The notes below the pieces were generated by a model. That model was given only the letters and a program-made list of their open reading frames with translations, was not told the origin of the DNA and ran no database searches. From the NCBI GenBank assembly GCA_018830325.1, contig JAHJSQ010000053.1, positions 1 to 47,010 on the forward strand: a stretch of 47,010 nt of DNA, in the 5' to 3' direction. Shown piece after piece: positions 1-7,442 of the stretch. The translations under genes and the position numbers were made by a program. This DNA is from Gammaproteobacteria bacterium. Its GTDB lineage: Bacteria; Pseudomonadota; Gammaproteobacteria; Methylococcales; Methylomonadaceae. Within the stretch, counting starts at the first letter, position 1; each line of letters opens with the position of its first letter.

Positions 1-85
1 CCAGATAGATATCCTCGCGCCTGTCTCCTCTTGAAGTCACATGGTAAAGGGCGCCCGCAAATTCCAATCGTAAAGGTCTAGCCAT
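1..85 (-). CDS. REP-associated tyrosine transposase (RAYT), N-terminal fragment cut by window edge
   Basis: The minus strand from 85 encodes MARPLRLEFAGALYHVTSRG followed by DRREDIYL, then leaves the window. The start 'MARPLR.EF.GA.YHVTSRGD.RE' is the characteristic N-terminus of RAYT / Y1_Tnp proteins, IS200-related HUH transposases that mobilise or maintain REP palindromes. The HUH and catalytic Tyr motifs would lie outside the window. Upstream of the start (119-168) is a 25-bp tandem duplication containing gaactgaccctg, and related gacctgaccc motifs follow at 235-280, as expected for REP-like substrates beside their transposase. Recognition rests on 28 residues only. Confidence 0.75.
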   Translation of the reverse strand, partial: MARPLRLEFAGALYHVTSRGDRREDIYL

Positions 86-118
86 GAATCGAGTATAGCG
101 CAGAACGCCGAATGTTGT

Positions 119-168
119 AATGTGAGAACTGACCCTGTTTGCTAATGTGAGAACTGACCCTGTTTGCG
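119..168. repeat. 25-bp tandem repeat upstream of RAYT
   Basis: Two consecutive copies of a 25-bp unit beginning aatgtgagaactgaccctg (119-143 and 144-168) differ only at the last base. The core actgaccctg/gacctgaccc recurs at 238-250 and 268-280 and in several hairpins elsewhere in the window. Position directly upstream of a RAYT start suggests REP-like sequences served by that transposase; this is inference. Confidence 0.7.
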
Positions 169-370
169 CAGTCCTTTGAATTTTCCAGACAGGGACTTTC
201 ACCCTGCAAGAAATGACAAGCTTCGCTTGTCGCACTAGACCTGACCCTGTTGCCCTGTTTGTTGTAGACCTGACCCCGTAGTTTGTTGATTTTTCAACTG
301 TGAATCAAGGCATTGCGTCTTAAGTTGGCGCTTATGAGGCTAATGGGTGGCCCTGTCGTCTGCTAAATGT

Positions 371-1741
371 TTAAATTGATTTCATAGTCGATTGCAAATA
401 TCGAGCAGCTTCTAAATCAATTATTGCTTTATGACCATGACTCTCCAACATATGTAATAAATTAGCACCATTTAGTAATGTTAATGGCTTGCCTTTCGCA
501 AACTCATAAGAGTCAGGACCATAGTCGGCAGTTGTTACTAGAATACCTTTATTTGCGCCTTCATTTAACACGGTTCCATACAAATCACGAACAGCAGAGA
601 CACCAACAGTTCTAGTATATCTTTTAGCCTGAATAACAATTTTTCCTCCTCTTATAGGGTCTGGATCAAATGCAATTGCGTCTACTCCATAGTCACGACT
701 CGCTCTAGTAACATTACACTCACCTCCATATTTTTTGAATTCTTTATCGAATAGTTCTCTAATTAGATGTTCAAAATCCTCCCAGTCCATCGCGGCTAAA
801 TTTGTCAAATTATCAATATCTTCAGTGACACAAATACTATTTACAAACCGCTTGTCAGATTTATTAATTTGTAAAATGGGCGCGATAGGAGTAAGGCTAT
901 GCAATTGACTACTACAAATTCCTTTTAGCATTTTAAAACATGCTTTAGGATCAACTCTCGACAAGTTAATTGCTGTAAATTCATCTTTGTTTGCTTGTAT
1001 TGATATAATACACCGTGATACTTCATTCCCATGTGCTTTATCAACAGAAGTAACCCACCCATTTAAAAAAATCGATTTAATAGCATTGCATTGATCGATA
1101 CTAAAAAGCTCATGTAATGTTCTTAAAATAATTTGATAAACAACTTTATCATAAAGATCAGCCAATTCTTTTTTTGTTAAAATTGTTTCTTTAACTTCGT
1201 CTTTTGATGCAATATACTTAATATCTTTAACAGACGGTATATTGCTAGGCTCAGGTAGATGATAATCAACCACAAGTATTTTTTCATCAGACCTATAGTC
1301 TATATCAAATATTTTATTATAATTAATTGGATAAATTGATTGCTCTAAAATTTTTCTACAACATTCAATCACTGACTTATAGCTATAAATGCAGCGTTTT
1401 TTAGTGTTTCCAGATTTCAATATTTCTTCCAGCTGAATAAATGTATCTTTTATCTTGCGAGAAGATTCTTCTATTTGTAATTTTTTTTGTTCTTTTTCAT
1501 TTTCTTTGATTTTTTCTTGTTGACTTTTTATTGCTAGAATTAGTTCTTTTTCCTGCTTTTTAAGCAATCTAATTTCTTCTTGGTAATATTTCCCTTTTTT
1601 ACCATCACTAAATTTTTCAGATTCAACTCGAGAGATATGGCCTCGTACTCTATTTAATCTATCAGTTAGAATAGCTAATGCATCATCTTCTTCTTTATCA
1701 TCAAAAATGTTAAAACTATCAAAAATATTAAAAGAGTCCAT
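371..1741 (-). CDS. Mrr-like type IV restriction endonuclease domain protein
   Basis: 456 aa. Residues about 15-100 are highly charged and probably coiled coil (many K/E, Q-rich). The middle part I do not recognise. Residues about 318-437 form an Mrr_cat PD-(D/E)XK fold: the segment starts MDWEDFEHLIRELF, then YGVDAIAF (catalytic Asp354) and IVIQAKRY (Q371-x-K373), followed by the typical 'GVLVTT..Y' type strand (KGILVTTADY). Such proteins cleave foreign or modified DNA. The N-terminus has a direct duplication of DSFNIF. The gene is strikingly AT-rich (roughly one-third GC by eye) compared with the housekeeping genes, and stands alone between a RAYT region and a MITE-like element, so it was probably acquired horizontally. 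The start has only a weak AAGAAG ribosome site. Confidence 0.8.
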   Translation of the reverse strand: MDSFNIFDSFNIFDDKEEDDALAILTDRLNRVRGHISRVESEKFSDGKKGKYYQEEIRLLKKQEKELILAIKSQQEKIKENEKEQKKLQIEESSRKIKDTFIQLEEILKSGNTKKRCIYSYKSVIECCRKILEQSIYPINYNKIFDIDYRSDEKILVVDYHLPEPSNIPSVKDIKYIASKDEVKETILTKKELADLYDKVVYQIILRTLHELFSIDQCNAIKSIFLNGWVTSVDKAHGNEVSRCIISIQANKDEFTAINLSRVDPKACFKMLKGICSSQLHSLTPIAPILQINKSDKRFVNSICVTEDIDNLTNLAAMDWEDFEHLIRELFDKEFKKYGGECNVTRASRDYGVDAIAFDPDPIRGGKIVIQAKRYTRTVGVSAVRDLYGTVLNEGANKGILVTTADYGPDSYEFAKGKPLTLLNGANLLHMLESHGHKAIIDLEAARYLQSTMKSI

Positions 1742-1802
1742 AAACTTTATTCTTCTTATGATCTTATTTTAAATAAAAAACAATACAGAAAAGGGGTAGG
1801 GT

Positions 1803-2069
1803 CCTGAGGTATCCCCACGAAATAACTAAATAAAACAATTTTTTGGCTGAAAATTGGTTGATAGATATATTGATTTTTTATCATCGTTCCTACGCTCTGC
1901 GTGGGAATGCATCCCGGGACGCTCTGCGTCCCGATAGGTCGATAATCCTAGCAACCAGACATTCTCTACAGTTTCTTAATACAATTGCCCGAGGCAGTCG
2001 ACGCAGAGCGTCTAAAGCAGCATTCCCACGCAGAGCATGGGAACGAGCGTTTTGAGGGGATACCTCAGG
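1803..2069. mobile_element. 267-bp MITE-like palindromic element with 14-bp perfect terminal inverted repeats
   Basis: The ends are exact inverted repeats: cctgaggtatcccc at 1803-1816 and ggggatacctcagg at 2056-2069. Inside lies a second, longer inverted pair: gttcctacgctctgcgtggg near 1885 and its near-complement near 2018-2043, plus a nested gacgctctgcgtc pair. No transposase is encoded; a 70-aa reading frame inside is repeat-derived. A second copy of the left half starts at 46870 and runs off the right edge of the window. The structure fits a non-autonomous mobile element. Confidence 0.7.
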
Positions 2070-2142
2070 GTCGGGTCACTTTTTATGGCTAATTGAAGCC
2101 GATGTTAAAAGCAAACCACCGCCTTTTGAAGCAACTGCCCAG

Positions 2143-2260
2143 CACAGCAACGGGGTCAGGTCTTGCACAGCAACGGGGTCAGGTCTTGCATTTTGCAAAT
2201 ACGTTCTTGCATAAGCGAGACTTAACGCAAATTACAAGACCTGACCCTATTTACGCTTAA
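2143..2260. repeat. gggtcaggtcttg repeats: 23-bp tandem pair plus inverted copy
   Basis: The 23-bp unit starting cacagcaacggggtcagg occurs twice in a row (2143-2165, 2166-2188). An inverted copy of the core, caagacctgaccct, follows at about 2238-2252, so the stretch can fold into a long hairpin. The core matches the motif near the RAYT at the left edge and the palindromes at 41990 and 45001. Confidence 0.6.
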
Positions 2261-2302
2261 TCCTCGTTTTCATTTTTTCTCCGTGGTTTAGGTATTAGTT
2301 GT

Positions 2303-2416
2303 CATAACGCCCGGCTCACCAGCGCCCAAACCGGAGAGCTTTTTGTGGAAAAGTGAGCGCAGCGAAACCCACAAAAAGAACGTAGGTTTGGGCGTCTGCG
2401 TGGAGCCGTTTGTTAG
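2303..2416 (-). other. Integron attC-like recombination site
   Basis: Read on the minus strand, the sequence begins CTAACAAACGGCTCCACGC and ends GGTGAGCCGGGCGTTATGAC. The two arms are imperfect inverted repeats (taac..cggctc..c.cag.cgcccaaacc against its complement) with unpaired bases between them, and a second inner pair, ctttttgtgg/ccacaaaaag, closes a stem of about 114 bp. TAACAAACG...GGGCGTTA with extra-helical bases is the classic attC layout of chromosomal-integron cassettes such as VCR. It lies immediately downstream of two minus-strand small genes, exactly where an attC follows a cassette. No integron integrase is present in the window, so this would be an isolated cassette. Confidence 0.55.
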
Positions 2417-2556
2417 TTTTTATTGCTAGGTTTTTCAGACGCCGGCGGTTTTACTTGTGGCATTGGAGGCGGATTTTTTGCCGGCTGAAGGCCTTTCTCC
2501 TCTACTAATGGCTGTAGGCGTTGATGGTCAGTTGTTGGTTTGTCATGGTTTGACAT
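2413..2556 (-). CDS. Small proline-rich hypothetical protein (47 aa)
   Basis: A 47-codon gene starting MSNHDKPTTDHQRLQPLVEE and ending ASEKPSNKN, preceded by a good GGGGAC ribosome site. It is hydrophilic and proline-rich with no membrane segment. It starts 8 bp after the stop of the two-TM gene upstream, so the pair is probably co-translated. Its stop codon TAA overlaps the CTAACAAACG start of the attC-like site, which is typical of compact integron cassettes. I recognise no family. Confidence 0.55.
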   Translation of the reverse strand: MSNHDKPTTDHQRLQPLVEEKGLQPAKNPPPMPQVKPPASEKPSNKN

Positions 2557-2564
2557 AAAGTCCC

Positions 2565-3056
2565 CTATACTGGATAGAAATTAGATAAGTATTCTGACGC
2601 CGATTGCTCAGCTTTTGCTTGCATTGTGTTATTTGTTGGTATAGTAGTTTGTATGTTTTTTTTCAATGATTTTTGTTTAGCAGATCGAATCTCAAATCGG
2701 GCTTTATTGATTTCGGTTGGAGTTAATTCACCCTCAGATATCGCATGCCATTTGAACTCAGCTTGAATCATTAACTCCTCTAATTCATGAAGAAGCGATG
2801 TATAAGATTTTATTCTGCTTTTATAGGGAAGATAAGGGTTAACTGCGGAAATCACCTGAGAAAAAGCTATAATTCCAGCCCAAACCCACGACAAGTGATT
2901 CCAAATAACCCACGCCCCGATGCTAGAACTTGATGCTATCGCTAAAGTCATTTTCATACTCCGATCAATACTTTCAGCCTTCTCTAGTTGCAACTCAATA
3001 AAAGCAATATGTGTCTTTAATTGATAAAGTTCTTTCCAGTATTGTTCCTGGACCAT
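2565..3056 (-). CDS. Two-TM small membrane protein, SLATT-like architecture
   Basis: 163 aa. The N-terminus (1-35) is a charged helix; residues about 36-72 contain two hydrophobic segments (MTLAIASSSSIGAWVIWNHL and VWAGIIAFSQVISAV) separated by a short turn; the rest is a charged helical tail. The order 'helix, two TM, cytoplasmic helices' resembles SLATT-type 2TM effectors, but I cannot assign that family firmly. The start ATG has AGGA six bases upstream. It is the first gene of a two-gene unit ending in an attC-like site. A possible upstream core site, gctaacga, lies at 3080-3087, so the cassette might run from about 2416 to 3083. Function unknown. Confidence 0.65.
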   Translation of the reverse strand: MVQEQYWKELYQLKTHIAFIELQLEKAESIDRSMKMTLAIASSSSIGAWVIWNHLSWVWAGIIAFSQVISAVNPYLPYKSRIKSYTSLLHELEELMIQAEFKWHAISEGELTPTEINKARFEIRSAKQKSLKKNIQTTIPTNNTMQAKAEQSASEYLSNFYPV

Positions 3057-3254
3057 ACTTATTTCCTATTACTCTCTAAGCTAACGAGTGATTATATGGT
3101 TTCTGTATATCATCCCGTATCGGATGTTATACGGTTTTTATCTTGACGGCAGTCAGCTATGCGACATCAACTTGCCAAATAAGCCCTTAAGGCGGAACGC
3201 TCCAGCGGTTCCGCCGAAAGCCGAATGCTAAACGACATCAGCGGCCCACCAGCC

Positions 3255-3279
3255 GGCGGATCGCCAATCGGCATCCGCC
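3255..3279. repeat. Palindromic repeat just after nrdJb
   Basis: ggcggatcgcc and ggcatccgcc form a hairpin 4 bp after the nrdJb stop codon. Another hairpin, ggcggaac/gttccgcc, lies at about 3190-3213. The first could slow transcription, but there is no T-run, so I call it a REP-like repeat rather than a terminator. Confidence 0.45.
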
Positions 3280-3283
3280 CTAC

Positions 3284-3967
3284 TTAACCACACTTCGACT
3301 CCCCACAATTCAAACAAGTCATACACCCGTCCATCAGCACCATCGCCTTGGTGCTGCATTTGGTGCAGAGTACGGCTTGTTCCGGGAAGGCGTCGCCGTT
3401 GTTTGCCGCGCCGTGGTGGGCTTCGAATTCGCGGCGTTTTTCGGCGAGAAATTGTTTTTGGTGATCGCTCATTTCTTCGGGCTGTATCATGCCGATGTGT
3501 TTCAGATGCGATTCGATCGCGTGGCCGATTTCTGCGACCAGCGAGGGCATGAATACGCCGCCTTTTTTGAAGTAGCCGCCGCGCGGGTCGAATACCGCTT
3601 TCAGCTCTTCGACCAGGAAGCAGGCGTCGCCGCCTTTGCGGAACACCGCCGAGATGACGCGCGTCAGCGCCAACACCCATTGGAAATGCTCCATGTTTTT
3701 CGAGTTGATGAAGACTTCGTAAGGTCGGCGTTCTTCGTGCTCGGAGCCTTGGTTTAGGATGATGTCGTTGACCGTGATGTACAGCGCATGTTCGGATTGC
3801 GGTGTTTTGATCTTGTAGGTCGAGCCGACCAGAACTTCGGGCCGTTCGATGTTTTCGTGCATCGATTCCGGGGACGGTTTTTCCGCTTCCGGTTGTGCCG
3901 TTTCGGCGCTGTCTTTGGTCAGTACTTTGTAGCTGACGATTTTTTTGTTGATTTTGTGTAATGTCAT
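3284..3967 (-). CDS. nrdJ: Ribonucleotide reductase class II, C-terminal subunit NrdJb (TSCPD domain)
   Basis: 227 aa. In the split class II (adenosylcobalamin-dependent) ribonucleotide reductases the C-terminal part is a separate protein, NrdJb. Residues about 50-160 carry the TSCPD-type region (SEHALYITVNDI, RPYEVFINSKNMEHFQWV, LTRVISAVFRKGGD). The C-terminus holds the zinc-ribbon/redox tail CTKC...CMTCLNCGESKCG, which is thought to relay electrons to the active site. It follows nrdJa on the same strand after a 94-bp gap that holds a palindromic repeat, so both are likely one transcript. Two antisense or offset frames over this gene are shadows. Confidence 0.85.
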   Translation of the reverse strand: MTLHKINKKIVSYKVLTKDSAETAQPEAEKPSPESMHENIERPEVLVGSTYKIKTPQSEHALYITVNDIILNQGSEHEERRPYEVFINSKNMEHFQWVLALTRVISAVFRKGGDACFLVEELKAVFDPRGGYFKKGGVFMPSLVAEIGHAIESHLKHIGMIQPEEMSDHQKQFLAEKRREFEAHHGAANNGDAFPEQAVLCTKCSTKAMVLMDGCMTCLNCGESKCG

Positions 3968-3984
3968 GTGAGTGTCTCAAATCT

Positions 3985-4055
3985 GTAGGCTGGGTTGAGC
4001 GCAAGCGATACCCAGCTGGAATACCTTGATTGCTGGGTTTAACAACCCAGCCTAC
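3985..4055. repeat. Palindromic repeat between nrdJa and nrdJb
   Basis: gtaggctgggttg (3985-3997) and caacccagcctac (4043-4055) are perfect 13-bp inverted repeats, with an inner gatacccagctgg segment. It fills almost the whole gap between the two subunit genes, so on the nrdJ transcript it would form a stem-loop separating nrdJa from nrdJb. Confidence 0.7.
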
Positions 4056-4061
4056 GATTAG

Positions 4062-7000
4062 CTAAAACTTTCCGTAATACCCTTCCTTCAGCGCATCGAA
4101 CAAATTCGCGGCGGAATGGATTTCGCCGTCGTACTCGACTTCTTCGTTGCCTTTCAGTTCGACTACATGACCGTCTTCGAGCGTGAATTGGTAGGTGGTG
4201 TTTTCCAAATCCTTTTCCTTGACCAGCACGCCCTGGAACACTTCCGGGTTGAAGCGGAATGTCGTGCAGCCTTTTAAACCTTGGTCGTAGGCGTATTCGT
4301 AGATCGACTTGAAGTCTTCATACGGATAGTCGGTCGGAACGTTGGCGGTTTTCGAGATCGACGAATCGATCCATTTTTGCGCGGCGGCCTGGATATCGAC
4401 ATGTTGTATCGGCGTGACATCGTCGGCGGCGATGAAATAATCCGGCAATTGCGCGTTCGGGTCGTCGCTGTACGGCATCGCGTCGGGATTGACCAGGTGG
4501 CGATAAGCCAAGAGTTCGAACGAGAACACGTCGACTTTTTCCTTGGACTTTTTGCCTTCGCGGATGACGTTACGCGAATAATGGTGCGCGAAGCTCGGTT
4601 CGATGCCGTTGCTGGCGTTGTTCGCGAGTGACAGCGAGATCGTGCCGGTTGGCGCGATCGAGCTATGATGCGTGAAGCGGCAACCGGTCTTGGCCAGTTC
4701 TTCGACCAGTTTGGGCTCTTCTTGCGCCAGTTGCTGCATGTAGCGGCTGTATTTTGCGTGCAGCACTTTGCCCGGTACTTTGTCGCCAACCTTGTAGCCG
4801 TCTTGCTGCATTTCCGGGCGTTTGTACAGCATTTCGCCGGTGACCGTGAACATTTGCTCCATTATCGGTGCCGGACCTTTTTCTTTCGCGAGTTCCAGTC
4901 CGACCTTCCAGCCTTCAATAGCCAGCGCTTTGGTGACTTCCTCGGTAAAAGCCAGCGATTCTTCCTCGCCGTATTTCAGGCCTAGCATCGTCAGTGTCGA
5001 GCCTAATCCCAGATAACCCATGCCGTGGCGGCGTTTGCCGAAGATTTCGTCGCGTTGTTTTTGGAGCGGCAAGCCGTTGATTTCGACGACGTTGTCGAGC
5101 ATGCGGGTGAAGATACGCACGGTCTTGCGGAAACCTTCCCAATCGAATCCGGCTTCTTTGCTGAACGGTTTTTCGACGAATCGGGTCAGGTTGATCGAGC
5201 CGAGTAGGCAACTGCCGTAGGGCGGTAATGGTTGTTCGCCGCATTGTCCTGTAACCAGTCCGTTAAAAATTACGGCATTGCAATCCGGCTGCGTGGTATC
5301 GAACACCGCTTCACGACCAGCATAATCAATGCTTTTTACCCGTGTCGTAAAGCGCTGTGATTTGCGCAAGGCTTTGTCCGCTGCCCACTGGCGATATTTC
5401 TCGTTTTTATAGTCGAGTAAGAAACCTATTTCGCGCATGAAGGTTTCCCGAGATTCGCCGTCGATAATCAATTCATAATCGGCTTTACACTGATAGTCTC
5501 TATGTCCGCCCTTACCGTCCGGCAATTGACGCATTTGCGCAGGACGCCGTTGTCTTATCCGCGAAAATACGCCGAAGTTTGCCAGCAATTGTTGTATGTC
5601 TTTAAGCAATCCGGGATAACTCGAAGCCAATCGAATCGAGCAGCTTTGGCTATTGCTTGAGATGTTGACAGTGCCGTCGGCTTGGAATAATGCGCGAAGA
5701 TAGTTTTGGACGCAGTCTTCGGTACCGCGCCAAACGACTTCCGGTACGCGCAGTTTGCTATCCCGCGAAAAGCCGTAATGTTCCAGTACGCGCGCCAGCA
5801 CGACCGAGCGAATAAAAAGATGATTGCGTTCGGGCACGGCCACCGGAGAAACCTGGTATTGGCGAGCCGTTCTAGCGCTCTGTGCGATCAATGAATTGAC
5901 ATAAGTAGTAATCGTTTCAGCCAGACCCCTTTCTTCATTCCACAAATTCACGATTACGGCTTCCTGATTATTGCCGCGATTTGTAAAATGACCGTCCCCG
6001 GTAATCAGGCCCAGGAGCATGCCAAGCTTTTCATCGCCTTCATGACCGAATTGCCCTTTGCCGGATTGCACGAGTATTTCATCTCCCGGGCGAAGTTCGC
6101 GCAATTTGATTTTGCCGCGATCAGTATAAAAATCGTGCCATTCGGTGGCCTTGATTTCATAGCCGTCTTCGGTGACTACACGATAGACTTCCGCTTGCTT
6201 TGCAGTCATGAAGGCAGGTTTAGCCGGTCGCACTTCAACACCCCGACGGTCTTGTCCCAAAGACCGGCAATCGACGGAAACATCCAACGGCAAGCCGCGT
6301 CGGTACAATTCGCCTATCGTGACCAGTCCGTATTGGGTCGCGAGCCGAGTATCGGCGGTCACGCATGGGTTAGTCGCCCGAATGTTCTCGCAGAACCAGT
6401 TGTTGTTCATTTCGTTGACTTTATCGATCAGGATGAAGCCCGGTTCGGCGTAGTCGTAGGTCGACGACATGATGATGTCCCACAGGCGGCGGGCCGGCAT
6501 GGTTTTGGTGATGCGGCATGCGACTAGGCCGGCTTCGTTGACGACATAGCTTTTCTTGTTCGGTAGATCGCGCCAGACGATTTTGTCGGAATCGGTCAAA
6601 TCGATAGCATCGGCTTTGACTTCGCGCTCGGTGACAGGAAACGACAGCGGCCATTGCGCATCGTTTTTGACCGCTTCGACGAACTCGCGGGTGATCAGCA
6701 ACGACAGATTGAACTGACGCAGGCGGCCGTCTTCGCGTTTGGCGCGGATGAAATCGACGACGTCCGGGTGCGCGACGTCGAAGGTTGCCATTTGCGCGCC
6801 GCGGCGACCGCCGGCGGAAGAAACCGTAAAACACATCTTGTCGTAGATGTCCATGAACGACAGCGGTCCGGACGTGTAAGCGCCGGCGCCGGACACATAG
6901 GCGTTTTTCGGGCGCAGCGTCGAAAATTCATAGCCGATACCGCAGCCCGCCTTGAGCGTAAGTCCTGCCTCATGTACTTTCCCTAGAATATCGTCCATAG

Positions 7001-7334
7001 AGTCTTCGATGATGCCCGAGACGGTGCAGTTGATCGTCGAAGTTGCCGGTTTGTGTTCCAGCGCACCGGCATTCGATGTGATGCGACCGGCCGGAATCGC
7101 GCCTTTACGCAATGCCCATAGAAATTCTTTGTGCCAATGCTCTTGCAAAGACTTGTTGGTCTCGACTTCAGCCAGGGCTTTCGCGACGCGTTTGTAGGTG
7201 TCGTCAATCGTGCCGTCTACGGCTTTGCCGTCTTTGGTTTTCAGTCGGTATTTGCTGTCCCAGATGTCCAGCGATGCGCTTTGCAGCGGAATTTCGGTCG
7301 CGTGTTGCGTAACGACTTGGAGTTTTGCGGTCAT
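4062..7334 (-). CDS. nrdJ: Ribonucleotide reductase class II, catalytic subunit NrdJa, with intein
   Basis: Reduces ribonucleotides to deoxyribonucleotides using adenosylcobalamin. I start at the ATG at 7334 (MTAKLQVV), which has AAGGGA nine bases upstream; a longer frame to 7451 would add 39 atypical residues and overlap the NrdR-like box. The precursor is 1090 aa; removing the 374-aa intein leaves 716 aa, the usual NrdJa size. Extein landmarks: SINCTVSG (substrate-site Cys), KAGCGIGYEFSTLRP, then RATNP before the intein and CGEQPLPPYGSC after it. N-P-C-G-E holds the thiyl-radical cysteine. Further on, HHSSIAPTGTISL and the C-terminal KGCTTFRFNP. Expected partners are NrdJb downstream and a thioredoxin-type donor. 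Confidence 0.93.
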   Translation of the reverse strand: MTAKLQVVTQHATEIPLQSASLDIWDSKYRLKTKDGKAVDGTIDDTYKRVAKALAEVETNKSLQEHWHKEFLWALRKGAIPAGRITSNAGALEHKPATSTINCTVSGIIEDSMDDILGKVHEAGLTLKAGCGIGYEFSTLRPKNAYVSGAGAYTSGPLSFMDIYDKMCFTVSSAGGRRGAQMATFDVAHPDVVDFIRAKREDGRLRQFNLSLLITREFVEAVKNDAQWPLSFPVTEREVKADAIDLTDSDKIVWRDLPNKKSYVVNEAGLVACRITKTMPARRLWDIIMSSTYDYAEPGFILIDKVNEMNNNWFCENIRATNPCVTADTRLATQYGLVTIGELYRRGLPLDVSVDCRSLGQDRRGVEVRPAKPAFMTAKQAEVYRVVTEDGYEIKATEWHDFYTDRGKIKLRELRPGDEILVQSGKGQFGHEGDEKLGMLLGLITGDGHFTNRGNNQEAVIVNLWNEERGLAETITTYVNSLIAQSARTARQYQVSPVAVPERNHLFIRSVVLARVLEHYGFSRDSKLRVPEVVWRGTEDCVQNYLRALFQADGTVNISSNSQSCSIRLASSYPGLLKDIQQLLANFGVFSRIRQRRPAQMRQLPDGKGGHRDYQCKADYELIIDGESRETFMREIGFLLDYKNEKYRQWAADKALRKSQRFTTRVKSIDYAGREAVFDTTQPDCNAVIFNGLVTGQCGEQPLPPYGSCLLGSINLTRFVEKPFSKEAGFDWEGFRKTVRIFTRMLDNVVEINGLPLQKQRDEIFGKRRHGMGYLGLGSTLTMLGLKYGEEESLAFTEEVTKALAIEGWKVGLELAKEKGPAPIMEQMFTVTGEMLYKRPEMQQDGYKVGDKVPGKVLHAKYSRYMQQLAQEEPKLVEELAKTGCRFTHHSSIAPTGTISLSLANNASNGIEPSFAHHYSRNVIREGKKSKEKVDVFSFELLAYRHLVNPDAMPYSDDPNAQLPDYFIAADDVTPIQHVDIQAAAQKWIDSSISKTANVPTDYPYEDFKSIYEYAYDQGLKGCTTFRFNPEVFQGVLVKEKDLENTTYQFTLEDGHVVELKGNEEVEYDGEIHSAANLFDALKEGYYGKF
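5244..6365 (-). other. Intein with LAGLIDADG homing endonuclease in NrdJa
   Basis: 374 residues in frame, inserted between RATNP and CGEQPLPPYG. Block A: CVTADTRLATQYG. Block B: IKATEWHDFY with the T-x-x-H motif. A two-motif LAGLIDADG (DOD) endonuclease follows: LGMLLGLITGDGHF (about 114-127) and YLRALFQADGTV (about 222-233). Block F: AVFDTTQPDCNAVIFNG. The C-terminus is LVTGQ, next to Cys+1. Self-splicing is required to make an active reductase. The usual block F His is Cys here, the penultimate His is Gly, and the last residue is Gln rather than Asn. Inteins ending in Gln are known to splice, so activity is plausible. Confidence 0.92.
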
Positions 7335-7442
7335 TCTTTGATTCCCTTGTCTGGTTGAACGTTTTGGCTTTATCGCATCCGGGAAAGGCCCGGACCATTG
7401 ATATTTCGTGCGCTTGAGCGAGAAAATCCGCAAGCAATGCGA

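Noticed and set aside
1843-2055. 70-aa plus-strand frame inside the MITE-like element
   Set aside because: Entirely within palindromic repeat sequence with no ribosome site; the same sequence recurs at 46.9 kb as non-coding repeat.
3228-4004. 258-aa minus-strand frame overlapping nrdJb
   Set aside because: Arg-rich shadow in another frame of the nrdJb gene.
5244-6365. Class 3 (WCT) intein
   Set aside because: Cys1 is present, position F4 is Asp and no Trp is at B12; the block F Cys replaces the usual His instead.
4274-7312. Many frames antisense or offset to nrdJa
   Set aside because: Mirror frames of a long GC-richer gene; none has a recognisable domain.
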